Shown here in pieces: positions 44,488 through 54,584 of a stretch of 64,000 nt of DNA. The notes below the pieces were generated by a model, which was given only the letters and a program-made list of their open reading frames with translations, searched no databases and was not told the origin of the DNA. Source of the stretch: Bacteroidaceae bacterium (GTDB lineage Bacteria; Bacteroidota; Bacteroidia; Bacteroidales; Bacteroidaceae); NCBI GenBank assembly GCA_017379075.1, contig JAFNXL010000010.1:62001-126000 (forward strand), written 5' to 3'. A program made the position numbers and the translations under genes. How positions within the stretch are numbered: position 1 is the stretch's first letter; every line of letters begins with the position of its first letter.

Positions 44488-47400
44488 GTGAGCGCGCGAA
44501 AACTTTTTGCCCTTTTCCTCATAGCATTCAGCATTCATGTGCTGGCCGCCATGCACCTGGCATCTCCCCTGAACGAGATGCCCGCAACTGTTTTATCCCC
44601 CGGAACGGCAAAGCAAGACACCATTGCAAAAGACACCACAACAAAGCGCAAGCCCCGATACAGCGTAAGACGCACCGGCACCTCCGGCACAGACGACCTG
44701 AAAAAGAAGACGGCAGACTTGCGCGACCCGGACAACCTGAAGACAGAAGTCACTTACGACGAAAAGGACAATTCCTACACTGTAGGCACCACACTTGACC
44801 CTCTGGACAAGGGCCAGAAAAAAGGAGCCGGAGCCAGCCGCAGAAGCACCCCCACCCCACAGAGCGGAAAGAGCTCAGCCACCGGCCCGATGGGCAGCAT
44901 CCTGCCAACCAACAGCAACGGCTTCAACCTCACCACCGCCACCGGCTATCTGAGCGCCCCATTGTTGATGACACTTGAGGAATACCAGGAGTGGAGCATC
45001 AAGGAAAGCATGAAGCGCTACTACAAACAGAAAAATGCGGAAGCGTTTGAGCAGGAAGGGAAAAACAAGTTCGACTTCACCGACATGAAATTTGACCTGG
45101 GTCCCGCGGAAAAAATATTTGGCCCCGGAGGCGTGCAGATTAAGACACAGGGAAGTGCCGAGCTGAAACTGGGCGGAAACATGAAGCGGGTGAACAACCC
45201 TGCACTTGCGGCCAACCGCAGAAAAACCTTCGGATTCGATTTTGATGAAAAAATCAACCTCAGCCTGACGGGTAAGGTTGGAGACAAAATCAATCTTAAC
45301 CTGAACTACAACACCGAGTCAACTTTTGATTACGACGCCCAAAACCTTAAGCTGAAATATGACGGCAAGGAAGACGACATCATCAAGCTGATTGAAGCCG
45401 GAAACATCTCATTCCCCAGCAACATGAGTCTGGTGCCGGGCGTGAGCAGCCTTTTCGGTTTGCGCACCGATGTGCAGTTCGGCCGTCTGAAGATGCAGAC
45501 CGTGGTAAGCCAAAAGAAGAGTGCGAGCAAGAGTGTAAGCAGCAAAGGCGGAAGCCAGACCAACACCTTTGAGTTCTCGGCCACCAACTACGAAGAGAAC
45601 CGCCACTTCTTCCTGAACCACTTCTTCCGCCAGCAATACGACCGCAACATGCAGTCGCTCCCCACCATTGCCAGCGGAATCTCCATCAAGCGCGTGGAAA
45701 TCTGGGTTACAAACAAGACGGCCAGCACCACCAACAACCGCAACATCATCGCTTTGGCCGACCTGGGAGAAAACTCTCAGGTAAGCAACCCCATCTGGAC
45801 CGTCAACAACGAATACCGTGTTCCCGCCAACCGTGCGAACTCGCTGTACGACATGCTGGTAAACAACTATGCCGGAGCGCGAGACATCAGCCAGGCCACC
45901 GGCGTGCTTGACCAGATTCCCGGATTTGAGGGTTCTGTAGATTACGAAAAACTGCAAAGCGCACGCCTGCTCTCCAGCAACGAATACTCCGTCAATCAGG
46001 CATTGGGATACGTCAGTCTGAACAGCACGTTACAGACCGATGACGTACTGGCCATAGCCTATGAATACACCTACGGCGGCACAACCTATCAGGTGGGTGA
46101 ATTTGCGGCCGACCTGAGCAACAATTCAGAAGCCCTTTTCGTGAAATTGCTCAAGGGCACCACCGGAAGCCCCAAATCGCCCAGCTGGAAATTGATGATG
46201 AAGAACATCTACAATCTGGGTGCCAGCAGCATGAGCAGCGAGAAGTTCCGCCTGGACATCAAGTATCAGAGCGACAGCTCGGGCGTGTATCTGACCTACA
46301 TCCCCGAGGAAAAGCTGAAGAACACCCCCCTGTTGCGTGCCATGCAGCTGGACCGTCTGGACGCCAACAACAACCTGAACAGCAACGGCCAGTTCGACTA
46401 TATTGAAGGATTCACCGTCAGCCGCGGACGCATCATTTTCCCCGTAGCGGAACCGTTCGGAAGCCATCTTCGCAAATGGATTGGCAATGATGCGATAGCC
46501 GACAAATATTGCTTCCCGGAATTGTATGACAGCACCAAGACCGTTGCCAAACAGATTGCCGAGCACGACAAGTTCCTGCTCACCGGCCAGTACAAGGGAA
46601 GCAACAGCAGCGAAATTGACCTGGGCGTAACCAACATTGCGCAAGGCTCCGTAATCGTAACCGCCGGCGGTGTGACCCTGACAGAGAACAGCGACTATCT
46701 GGTGGATTACAGCATGGGCCGCGTCACCATCATCAACCAGAGCATTCTGGATGCCGGCACAAAGGTCAATGCCAGCGTGGAAAGCAACGACAACTATGGC
46801 ATGCAGCGCAAGACCATGATGGGCGTGAACCTCGACTATGAGGTAAGCAAGAACTTCACTTTAGGCGGAACGCTGATGTTCCTCAACGAACAGCCCTTGA
46901 CCACAAAGGTAAATATGGGCAGCGAGCCGTTGAAGAACACCCTTTGGGGCGCCCGCATCAACTGGAAGCGCGAGAGCCAGTGGCTTACGGACATGGTGGA
47001 CAAGCTGCCTTTGATACAGGCCACACAGCCCAGCCAGATTTCCATCAATGCGGAAGTGGCGCAACTTATGGCCGGACAGAACAAGAAGATTCAGGGCGAG
47101 GCGTCATATCTGGACGACTTTGAAAACAGCAGCCAGAAGACCAGCCTTTCACAGCCCACCTACTGGATTATGGCCAGTACGCCCAGCATGTTTGCGGAGA
47201 GCAAGCTCACAAGCGATGTACGCTACGGTTACAACCGCGCCCTAATGGCATGGTACTATGTGGACCCCATCTTCACCCGCCGAAGCAGCACACTCACGCC
47301 CAGCCATATCAAGAGCGACCTGGAGCAGCTTTCAAACCATTACGTACGCGAGGTCTATGAACGCGAGCTTTATCCGCAGAAGGCACAGAACAGCTACACC

Positions 47401-50400
47401 AGTGCCAGCAGCCTGAGCGTGCTCAACCTCGCCTTTTATCCCTCTGAGCGTGGTCCTTACAACCTTACCACAGACGTAACGTCAGACGGCCGCCTCACCC
47501 GTCCGGAAACAAAATGGGGCGGACTGATGCGCCGAATGGAGAATACCGACTTTGAGGCACAGAACATCCAGTACATCGAATTCTGGATGATGGATCCCTT
47601 CGTGTACAAAAAAGACACGCCCGGAAATCATGGCGGCGATTTCTACATCAATCTGGGAGAGGTAAGCGAAGACATTCTCAAGGACGGAAAGAAGTATTTT
47701 GAAAGCGGAATGCCCGTTGACGGCAACAGCCAGTATTTCACCGAAACCATTTGGGGCCGTATGCCCAACACCAGCAGCGTAACCTACGCATTCAATAATG
47801 AAGAAGGTTCGCGCGCACGACAGGACATTGGTCTGAACGGTCTTACCGATGAAGAAGAAAAGTCATTTGCCACCTATCAGCAATTCCTCGCCCAGATGCA
47901 GGGCCGTGTCAATGCGCAGGTGTATGACAGCTTGCAGGCCGACCCCGCGAACGACAACTACCACTATTACCGCGGAACGGATTTCGACCGTGCACAGACC
48001 AGTATTCTGAACCGTTACAAGCGCATCAACATGCCCCAGGGCAACAGCGCGGACAGCGACACCAACCCCGAAAGCTATGAAACGGCCTGGAAGAGCACGC
48101 CCGACATCGAAGACATCAACCAGGACTATACGCTGAACGAATATGAGAAGTACTACCAGTATCGCATAAGCATCCGTCCGGAGGACATGGTGGTCGGACG
48201 CAACCACATTGCCGACAAGCGCCAGGCCAGCGTAAAGCTCCGCAACGGCAAGACAGAAGAATGTACATGGTACCTGTTCCGTGTGCCCATTGACGCATAC
48301 GAAAGCCGAGTGGGCAGCATTTCCGATTTCACCAGCATCCGCTTCATGCGAATGTTCATGACCGGATTCAGCGAGGAAGTCATCCTTCGTCTGGCCACCC
48401 TCGACCTGGTACATGGCGACTGGCGCACCTACGACCAGCCCCTTTACGTCGGCCAGTCTCCCTCATCAGACGGCACCATCACCGTCAGCACGGTCAATAT
48501 CGAAGAGAACAACGACAAGGAGCCTGTCAATTACGTGTTGCCTCCCGGCATCAGCACCATTACAGACCCCAGCCAGACCCAATTGGTGGAAAGCAACGAG
48601 CAGGCCATGGCCATCACCGTGGACGGCCTTGCCCCCGGCGATGCCAGAGCCGTGTATAAGAACTGCAACTACAACATGCGCCAGTACAAACACCTTCAGA
48701 TGTTTGTCCACGCCAATGCGCTGGCGCAGAACATTACCGCCACAGCGGATGGCGAGACCAGCATCTTCATCCGTTTGGGTTCCGACTACAAGAGCAACTA
48801 CTACGAATACGAAGTGCCCTTGAAACTGACTCCCCCGAGCAACAAATACAACCGCTACTCACCGGCAGACCAACGTGCCGTATGGCCCGAGGACAACCTC
48901 ATTGACATCGACCTGGACATCTTCACCAACCTCAAGAAGGCACGCAACACACGCAACAGCCTGGGCATGGCCTCATATAACGCACGCTATTCAGAATATG
49001 ACGAACGTCGTCCCAGCAACAAGGTCACCATCATGGGTAACCCCACATTGGGCGAGGTCAAGACCATCATGGTGGGTGTGCGCAACAACGGACGCACGGT
49101 CAAGAGCGTGGAAGTATGGGCCAACGAACTGCGTCTGCAGGAATTCTCCAACGAAGGCGGATGGGCGGCTCAGGGCAACATGAACGTCCAGCTCAGTGAC
49201 ATCGGTAGCGTGAATGTGGCGGCACAAATGGAGACGGCCGGTTTCGGTGGCATTGAGCAGAGCGTGGCCGACCGCAGCGACGAGAACACCATAGACTACA
49301 CCGTAACCACACAAGTGGAGCTGGGACGCATCCTGCCCGAAAAAGCCAAGGTGAGCGTGCCCTTGTATTACAGTTATGGAAAGACCACCGTCAAGCCGAA
49401 ATACAACCCGTTCGACACGGACATGATGCTTCAGGACGCCATCGACGCACTGGCCACACAACAGGAACGCGACTCGCTGAGCTCGCTTACCACACACACC
49501 GAGCGCAGCCGCAACCTCTCTTTCAGCGGCATCCGCGTGAACATTGCCAGCAAGAAGCACCCCATGCCCTACGACCCCGCCAACTTCACCTTCAACTACA
49601 GCCACACCGAACAAAGCACGGAAGGCGAAACCACGGTATATGAGAACGAGCGCACCTGGAAGGGCGGCATGAACTACTCCTGGAGCCCCAACTGGAAAAC
49701 ATGGGAACCCTTCAAGGACCTCAAGGGAAAGAGCAAGTGGCTGCAGATTGTAAAAGACCAGAACTTGTCCTTCGCCCCACAGAGCATCACGTTCAACACC
49801 GACCTCACACGCAATTACTACGAGTTGCAGGAACGCGATTTGGACAATCTGCAAAGCCCCAACGCACTGCCCGTCAACTTCAGCCAAAGCTTCCTCTGGA
49901 ACCGCCAGTTCCAGTTGAGGTGGGACATTTTCAAGGCACTTCACTTCAACTTCCAGAGCGGCACACGCGCCGAAGTGGAAGAGCCCTACATGCAAGTGAA
50001 CAAAGACCTTTACGCCGACCGCTACGACGCATGGAAGGACAGCGTAAAGATGAGCCTGCGCAACTTTGGCCGTCCGTTGGACTACAACCAGACCGTACAG
50101 GTAAGCTACAAGCTGCCCATTCACCGCATCCCCATCTTCGACTGGATTACGGCCGACGGAAGCTACAACGGCACTTACGGATGGAAGCGCGGAGCCGAAC
50201 TGCAGGACGGCAGCACGCTCGGACACACCGTAAACACACAACGCACCATCAATCTGAACGGCAAGCTGGCCATGGAGACCCTCTATAACCACTCGCCCTT
50301 CCTCAAGGAAGCCAACAAACGCTTCTCTGCCTCAAATGCAAAGAACGAGGCCAACAAGAAGGTGCAGGAAAAGAAACGGAAAGACGAGGCCAAGCAAAAG

Positions 50401-52287
50401 CAGAAGGAAGAGCAGGAGAAGATGATGGCAGAAGCCAAGGCCGAAAGCGAAAAGACCGGCGAACCGCTGGATTCCATTCTGGCACGCAAGCAAAGCAACG
50501 TCAAGGGTGTCAGCGACAAGAAGCTGCCCAACCGCAAGGTACAGGGATTTGCCAAGGAAATCGCCCTGTTGCCCGACTCCCAGCTTGTCGTCAAGCACGA
50601 CCAGAAGAGCAACCGTCTGCGAATAACAGCCCTCGACTCCACCGGCCACCCCGTCAAGATACGTTACAAGCGCATAGACGAAACCTCCATTCGCATTAAG
50701 AACGAAGTGGAGGACACCACCCAGCTGCGCCTCAACATCATTGCCCTACCCAAGCGCGAGGAACAGAAGTGGTACACCTGGGCACAGGCCGGCGCACGCC
50801 TGCTCATGTCATTGCGCAACGTGAGCCTGAGCTACCGCAACACCTACAACCTTGCCCTACCCGGCTTCCTTCCGCAAGTGGGCGACATGCTTGGACAGAC
50901 ACGCAATGGCGGCAATGGTCCCTTCAGTCCTGGCATCGACTTCGGATTCGGTCTTGTGGGCGACTCCTATATCGAACGCGCCAAGGAACGCGGCTGGCTG
51001 CTCTGCGCGGACAGCGTGAGCACCCCCGCCACCACAGCCCGTACAGAGGATATGCAAATCAAGGCCACCGTAGAACCGCTCACCGACCTGAAGATAGACC
51101 TCAGCATGAGCCACACCCACAGCCGCAACAAGAGCATACAGTATATGTATCAGGGCAACCCCACCGTGCAGAGCGGTTCTTTCAGCATGACCACCATCTC
51201 CCTGCGCACCGCCTTCCGCGGTTCCGGAAATGCACGCAACGGATACAGGAACAAGACCTTTACCGATTTCCAACGCAATCTGGACATCATGCAACAACGC
51301 GTTGAACAGCAATACATCGGAACCGAATATCCCCAGGGAGTGGGATTCCAGGGCCAGTTCAATCCCGCAAACGGAACCGTAAACAAATACAGCGCCGATG
51401 TGATGATACCGGCCTTCCTGGCCGCCTACACCGGCAGCGATGCCAAGACCAGCGCACTGGACATCTTCCCCGCCATGTCAAAGATGCTTCCCAACTGGAA
51501 CGTAACCTATAAGGGACTGAGCAACCTGCCCTGGGTGCGCGACAATTTCAAGAGCGTAAACCTTACCCACGGATACAAGAGCGTATACAACGTGGGCGCC
51601 TACCAGTCATACAGCTCATGGGTGGAAAGCATGGGCAGCGGCGGCGCAATGGGCTATGCGCTGAACACAACCACCGGCACCTTCATGCCCAGTTCAATGT
51701 TCGACATCAGCACAGTCAGCCTGAATGAAAGTTTCTCACCCCTTATCGGACTGAACATGACCTTCATGAACAACATGACCCTGAAGATGGAATACAAGAC
51801 CACCCGCGTTTCCACACTGAGTGTAACCAGCGCTCAGATCAACGAGACTGGCTCAAACGACATGGTCATCGGTTGGGGCTACAAGATAAACGACTTCCGC
51901 CTGAGCAGCATCTTCGGAAGCGGAAAGGCCAGCGCCAAGGCCAAGAAGCGTGCGCCCAACAGCAAGAGACGCGATGGCGAGACCAAAGAACCCGAAGTGG
52001 CCTCCACCAGCAAGAGCAATTTCGCGCACGACCTCAATCTGCGTTTCGACTTCAGCCTGCGCAACCAGAGCGCCATCCGCCGCGACCTCCAGACCAGCCT
52101 GAGCGAAGCCACATCGGGCAGCAAGGCGTTCAAGACCAGTGCCGCCGTGGAGTACACCGTAAGCCGAATGGTCAGCCTCAGCCTCTATTACGACCGCCAG
52201 CGCTCCGAGCCCCTGCTCTCAAGCAGCAGCTACCCCACCGTCACACAAGACTTCGGCATGAGTATGAAGTTCTCTCTCACCAGGTAG
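44488..52287 (+). CDS. sprA: SprA/Sov, outer-membrane translocon of type IX secretion
   Basis: 2599 residues; start is a GTG at 44488, giving a hydrophobic signal (RKLFALFLIAFSIHVLAA). Size and layout match SprA of Flavobacterium and Sov of Porphyromonas: SprA_N regions in the first half, a very large outer-membrane beta-barrel and a charged Lys/Glu stretch at about 1950-2000 (AKQKQKEEQEKMMAEAKAES). SprA forms the channel through which cargo with C-terminal sorting domains leaves the cell. The ruvA neighbour agrees with other genomes. It is the only T9SS gene in the window. A hairpin at 52365-52390 follows. Confidence 0.95.
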   Translation: MSARKLFALFLIAFSIHVLAAMHLASPLNEMPATVLSPGTAKQDTIAKDTTTKRKPRYSVRRTGTSGTDDLKKKTADLRDPDNLKTEVTYDEKDNSYTVGTTLDPLDKGQKKGAGASRRSTPTPQSGKSSATGPMGSILPTNSNGFNLTTATGYLSAPLLMTLEEYQEWSIKESMKRYYKQKNAEAFEQEGKNKFDFTDMKFDLGPAEKIFGPGGVQIKTQGSAELKLGGNMKRVNNPALAANRRKTFGFDFDEKINLSLTGKVGDKINLNLNYNTESTFDYDAQNLKLKYDGKEDDIIKLIEAGNISFPSNMSLVPGVSSLFGLRTDVQFGRLKMQTVVSQKKSASKSVSSKGGSQTNTFEFSATNYEENRHFFLNHFFRQQYDRNMQSLPTIASGISIKRVEIWVTNKTASTTNNRNIIALADLGENSQVSNPIWTVNNEYRVPANRANSLYDMLVNNYAGARDISQATGVLDQIPGFEGSVDYEKLQSARLLSSNEYSVNQALGYVSLNSTLQTDDVLAIAYEYTYGGTTYQVGEFAADLSNNSEALFVKLLKGTTGSPKSPSWKLMMKNIYNLGASSMSSEKFRLDIKYQSDSSGVYLTYIPEEKLKNTPLLRAMQLDRLDANNNLNSNGQFDYIEGFTVSRGRIIFPVAEPFGSHLRKWIGNDAIADKYCFPELYDSTKTVAKQIAEHDKFLLTGQYKGSNSSEIDLGVTNIAQGSVIVTAGGVTLTENSDYLVDYSMGRVTIINQSILDAGTKVNASVESNDNYGMQRKTMMGVNLDYEVSKNFTLGGTLMFLNEQPLTTKVNMGSEPLKNTLWGARINWKRESQWLTDMVDKLPLIQATQPSQISINAEVAQLMAGQNKKIQGEASYLDDFENSSQKTSLSQPTYWIMASTPSMFAESKLTSDVRYGYNRALMAWYYVDPIFTRRSSTLTPSHIKSDLEQLSNHYVREVYERELYPQKAQNSYTSASSLSVLNLAFYPSERGPYNLTTDVTSDGRLTRPETKWGGLMRRMENTDFEAQNIQYIEFWMMDPFVYKKDTPGNHGGDFYINLGEVSEDILKDGKKYFESGMPVDGNSQYFTETIWGRMPNTSSVTYAFNNEEGSRARQDIGLNGLTDEEEKSFATYQQFLAQMQGRVNAQVYDSLQADPANDNYHYYRGTDFDRAQTSILNRYKRINMPQGNSADSDTNPESYETAWKSTPDIEDINQDYTLNEYEKYYQYRISIRPEDMVVGRNHIADKRQASVKLRNGKTEECTWYLFRVPIDAYESRVGSISDFTSIRFMRMFMTGFSEEVILRLATLDLVHGDWRTYDQPLYVGQSPSSDGTITVSTVNIEENNDKEPVNYVLPPGISTITDPSQTQLVESNEQAMAITVDGLAPGDARAVYKNCNYNMRQYKHLQMFVHANALAQNITATADGETSIFIRLGSDYKSNYYEYEVPLKLTPPSNKYNRYSPADQRAVWPEDNLIDIDLDIFTNLKKARNTRNSLGMASYNARYSEYDERRPSNKVTIMGNPTLGEVKTIMVGVRNNGRTVKSVEVWANELRLQEFSNEGGWAAQGNMNVQLSDIGSVNVAAQMETAGFGGIEQSVADRSDENTIDYTVTTQVELGRILPEKAKVSVPLYYSYGKTTVKPKYNPFDTDMMLQDAIDALATQQERDSLSSLTTHTERSRNLSFSGIRVNIASKKHPMPYDPANFTFNYSHTEQSTEGETTVYENERTWKGGMNYSWSPNWKTWEPFKDLKGKSKWLQIVKDQNLSFAPQSITFNTDLTRNYYELQERDLDNLQSPNALPVNFSQSFLWNRQFQLRWDIFKALHFNFQSGTRAEVEEPYMQVNKDLYADRYDAWKDSVKMSLRNFGRPLDYNQTVQVSYKLPIHRIPIFDWITADGSYNGTYGWKRGAELQDGSTLGHTVNTQRTINLNGKLAMETLYNHSPFLKEANKRFSASNAKNEANKKVQEKKRKDEAKQKQKEEQEKMMAEAKAESEKTGEPLDSILARKQSNVKGVSDKKLPNRKVQGFAKEIALLPDSQLVVKHDQKSNRLRITALDSTGHPVKIRYKRIDETSIRIKNEVEDTTQLRLNIIALPKREEQKWYTWAQAGARLLMSLRNVSLSYRNTYNLALPGFLPQVGDMLGQTRNGGNGPFSPGIDFGFGLVGDSYIERAKERGWLLCADSVSTPATTARTEDMQIKATVEPLTDLKIDLSMSHTHSRNKSIQYMYQGNPTVQSGSFSMTTISLRTAFRGSGNARNGYRNKTFTDFQRNLDIMQQRVEQQYIGTEYPQGVGFQGQFNPANGTVNKYSADVMIPAFLAAYTGSDAKTSALDIFPAMSKMLPNWNVTYKGLSNLPWVRDNFKSVNLTHGYKSVYNVGAYQSYSSWVESMGSGGAMGYALNTTTGTFMPSSMFDISTVSLNESFSPLIGLNMTFMNNMTLKMEYKTTRVSTLSVTSAQINETGSNDMVIGWGYKINDFRLSSIFGSGKASAKAKKRAPNSKRRDGETKEPEVASTSKSNFAHDLNLRFDFSLRNQSAIRRDLQTSLSEATSGSKAFKTSAAVEYTVSRMVSLSLYYDRQRSEPLLSSSSYPTVTQDFGMSMKFSLTR

Positions 52288-52364
52288 GTTTGTAGGGTGG
52301 CGCTAAAAAATCCTCGGGTTTAAGTTTCCCTAAAATTGGACCATCAAATTGCATGTAAAAGCAG

Positions 52365-52390
52365 GGGGTGCCAGATTCTCCTGACACCCC
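52365..52390. terminator. Hairpin after sprA
   Basis: GGGGTGCCAG and CTGACACCCC pair (one mismatch or G-U) around ATTCTC, followed by GATTATTTC. It lies between convergent genes sprA and the AlbA_2 gene at 52482 and may serve both. Confidence 0.65.
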
Positions 52391-52481
52391 GATTATTTCA
52401 ATACCTCAGTGCCTCTTACTGCACCGTATTATCTTTTAAATATTTATAATAAAGGGCTTTTATGTAAACAATTCTGCTGCT

Positions 52482-53834
52482 TTATATCCTATAATACTTC
52501 CCATTACGAGGCGCCCCCCTAAATTCAATTAAAGATTGGTCTTTAAGGATTTTCAAATATCGTTCAATGGTTTTTGTGGGCCGTTCTAAACTCAAAGCAA
52601 TATCTTTTAATCTCAGGCCTTCATCATCCTTAAAGAGACTCATAACACTTATCAATTCTTGTTTTACATTATCTGTCACCCCTTCTAAATCAAAAATTAC
52701 TCCCTCATTTACACCCTCATTTACACCCTCATTTACACCCTCATTTATCTGGGCATTGGACGTTATCGGTAAAGTTATACGAATAAAGTTATCAGTAAAC
52801 TTAAAGCAATCTTCACCGTATGCCCGCAAAATACGAGGAATACCAGAACCTAATGATTCTACCAATTCCACATCGCGGTAGATACGCATCAGCTCCTTGT
52901 TGCGTGGAATGGATATACCATTGAAGAACTCCTCTTTTGTGAGGGATTCGGGCAAACGACCAGCAGAAGTTATCTCAAGTCTATCGGGGAATATCTCAAA
53001 CTTTGGTGGCACCTCAAACGAATAGTCATTATGTACGATGGCATTGATGACAGCCTCACGCAAAGCAACCTTGTTCCACAATGGGGTCTCAATACGCTCC
53101 ATCGGAGTTATGGTTGCAGCCACTTTGTTTTCAATGTCAAGTTTAGACAAAACACTCTTGGTCGCTTTGATAAGAGAACAATAACCATACTCGTTGTTCT
53201 CTACCAAATCGCAACGGTCAAGGCTTGAATACTTTGCCACCTTGATTGAATTGCCATTCTCATCAGCCAACAGATAAGCAACATAGTTGTACTTGCCATC
53301 ATCTGTAAGCAATTCCAGCGTCCGCTTGAAATTATCATTCAGCCGTTTACCTCGTTCATCATAATAGATGCGCAGCTGTTCAAAACTTAAATCTTGACGA
53401 TTGGATACTATGCGCCCGATAGAGTTGCGTGTACGCATTGCAAACAGACGGTCAATCTGCTCTTGAGGCATAGGCTCGGCAGATGTTCCAACACGGATAT
53501 ACGCACCTCGCGGAGTCATACCATATTTTGTTTTGAAATATGGCTTCTCTATTCCGCTCGCTACCGTAACCTTGATTATGCTGCGTCCATCTTTTTGTTC
53601 CTCTGCAATATCAAATAGCCCCATAGCGGACGGAGAAATATTATGCTTGATGCGGTCTTTCAACCTCAGCATACAATCATCCACATCGCTGACACCCACA
53701 GTTGAGCCATCCTTATCAATGCCGATATAAATGTAGCCGCCCTCCTTGTAGTTAAGGAATGCCACAACCTCCTTCTCAATATCAAGTTCAGGAGTCAATT
53801 CTCTTTTGTATTCTATGCGGTTGGTTTCTGTCAT
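52482..53834 (-). CDS. AlbA_2 / GHKL ATPase-like protein with EGVN tetrapeptide repeat
   Basis: 450 residues. AlbA_2 domain at about 6-125 (NRIEYKRELTPEL, FLNYKEGGYIYIGIDKDGS); ATPase-like region with ALREAVINAIVHNDYSF near 264-280 and ESLGSGIPRILRAYG; then four NEGV units (about 362-377) from a 12-bp DNA repeat; and a C-terminal winged helix (LKDIALSLERPTKTIERYL). Starts 18 bases after the HEPN gene. Same domain order as the 9285-10949 protein. Function unknown; family members act as regulators or effectors. Confidence 0.85.
   Translation of the reverse strand: MTETNRIEYKRELTPELDIEKEVVAFLNYKEGGYIYIGIDKDGSTVGVSDVDDCMLRLKDRIKHNISPSAMGLFDIAEEQKDGRSIIKVTVASGIEKPYFKTKYGMTPRGAYIRVGTSAEPMPQEQIDRLFAMRTRNSIGRIVSNRQDLSFEQLRIYYDERGKRLNDNFKRTLELLTDDGKYNYVAYLLADENGNSIKVAKYSSLDRCDLVENNEYGYCSLIKATKSVLSKLDIENKVAATITPMERIETPLWNKVALREAVINAIVHNDYSFEVPPKFEIFPDRLEITSAGRLPESLTKEEFFNGISIPRNKELMRIYRDVELVESLGSGIPRILRAYGEDCFKFTDNFIRITLPITSNAQINEGVNEGVNEGVNEGVIFDLEGVTDNVKQELISVMSLFKDDEGLRLKDIALSLERPTKTIERYLKILKDQSLIEFRGAPRNGKYYRI
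52702..52749 (-). repeat. 12-bp tandem repeat in AlbA_2 gene (about 4 units)
   Basis: CCCTCATTTACA occurs three times perfectly from 52702 to 52737 and once with changes to 52749. It encodes the NEGV linker in frame. Confidence 0.85.
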
Positions 53835-53852
53835 AAGAATTCTATCTAATTA

Positions 53853-54584
53853 CTAAACGAGTTCATCATCTATCTTATACATTAGCATACTAGCAAAATG
53901 CAGTTCTCTAATGGCATTATCTTTAGTTATCAACAGATTGTTATGCGCTTGAGGATTTCTGATTCCAGTCATTGCCCCAGCAAACATTTCCATATATCCC
54001 TGTTGTATATTGGTTCCTGTTTCTGTGGATATATCTCCAAGTTTAATTATTGGATTCTGAACAGAAAATGCGGCCTGCATTAATTTTGCGCCATCCTTCT
54101 CTACCGACGTTCTATCTTTATATATTTTTTTTACTCGCGTGTTTATTTCTTTAAACGCAGCTTCTACAGCATCCGCATAATGCTCATTATTAAAACGAGC
54201 TTTAGAAACAGCAACTATCTGTGGGTGTATATTTTCCCAAATAGACGACGGATTATTATTGCTAGATCCATTTAGATATGTTATAGTTGCTATAACTTCG
54301 CCAAAAGAGTATGGGTTAATACCATTCTGAGGAGTTACTAGTTGTTGACCAAATTGATTCACCGAGATTAGATCCGATGTTTTTAAGTTAGGTAGTATCT
54401 TATCTCTCAACCTGTCTCTAAATGTATGATACTCTTCTGGTATTAATGGAATTAATTGATATAAAGCACTATAAAGGTCATTATAACTGATAGCGTTGCT
54501 AGGGATCCGTCGTACATTAATCATATTACGAACGCTATCAACAACTTGAATACATTTATTTAACTGTTCTCTATATTTGTTCAT
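53853..54584 (-). CDS. HEPN-type protein of the TIGR02391/Ymh family
   Basis: 243 residues, helical. Near the C-terminus GYMEMFAGAMTGIRNPQAH contains RNPQAH at 209-214, the Rx4H motif of HEPN RNases, and the surrounding residues match the Ymh (TIGR02391) family. HEPN proteins are frequent toxins or defence RNases. The start overlaps the stop of the GIY-YIG gene by 4 bases. Activity is inferred. Confidence 0.78.
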   Translation of the reverse strand: MNKYREQLNKCIQVVDSVRNMINVRRIPSNAISYNDLYSALYQLIPLIPEEYHTFRDRLRDKILPNLKTSDLISVNQFGQQLVTPQNGINPYSFGEVIATITYLNGSSNNNPSSIWENIHPQIVAVSKARFNNEHYADAVEAAFKEINTRVKKIYKDRTSVEKDGAKLMQAAFSVQNPIIKLGDISTETGTNIQQGYMEMFAGAMTGIRNPQAHNNLLITKDNAIRELHFASMLMYKIDDELV

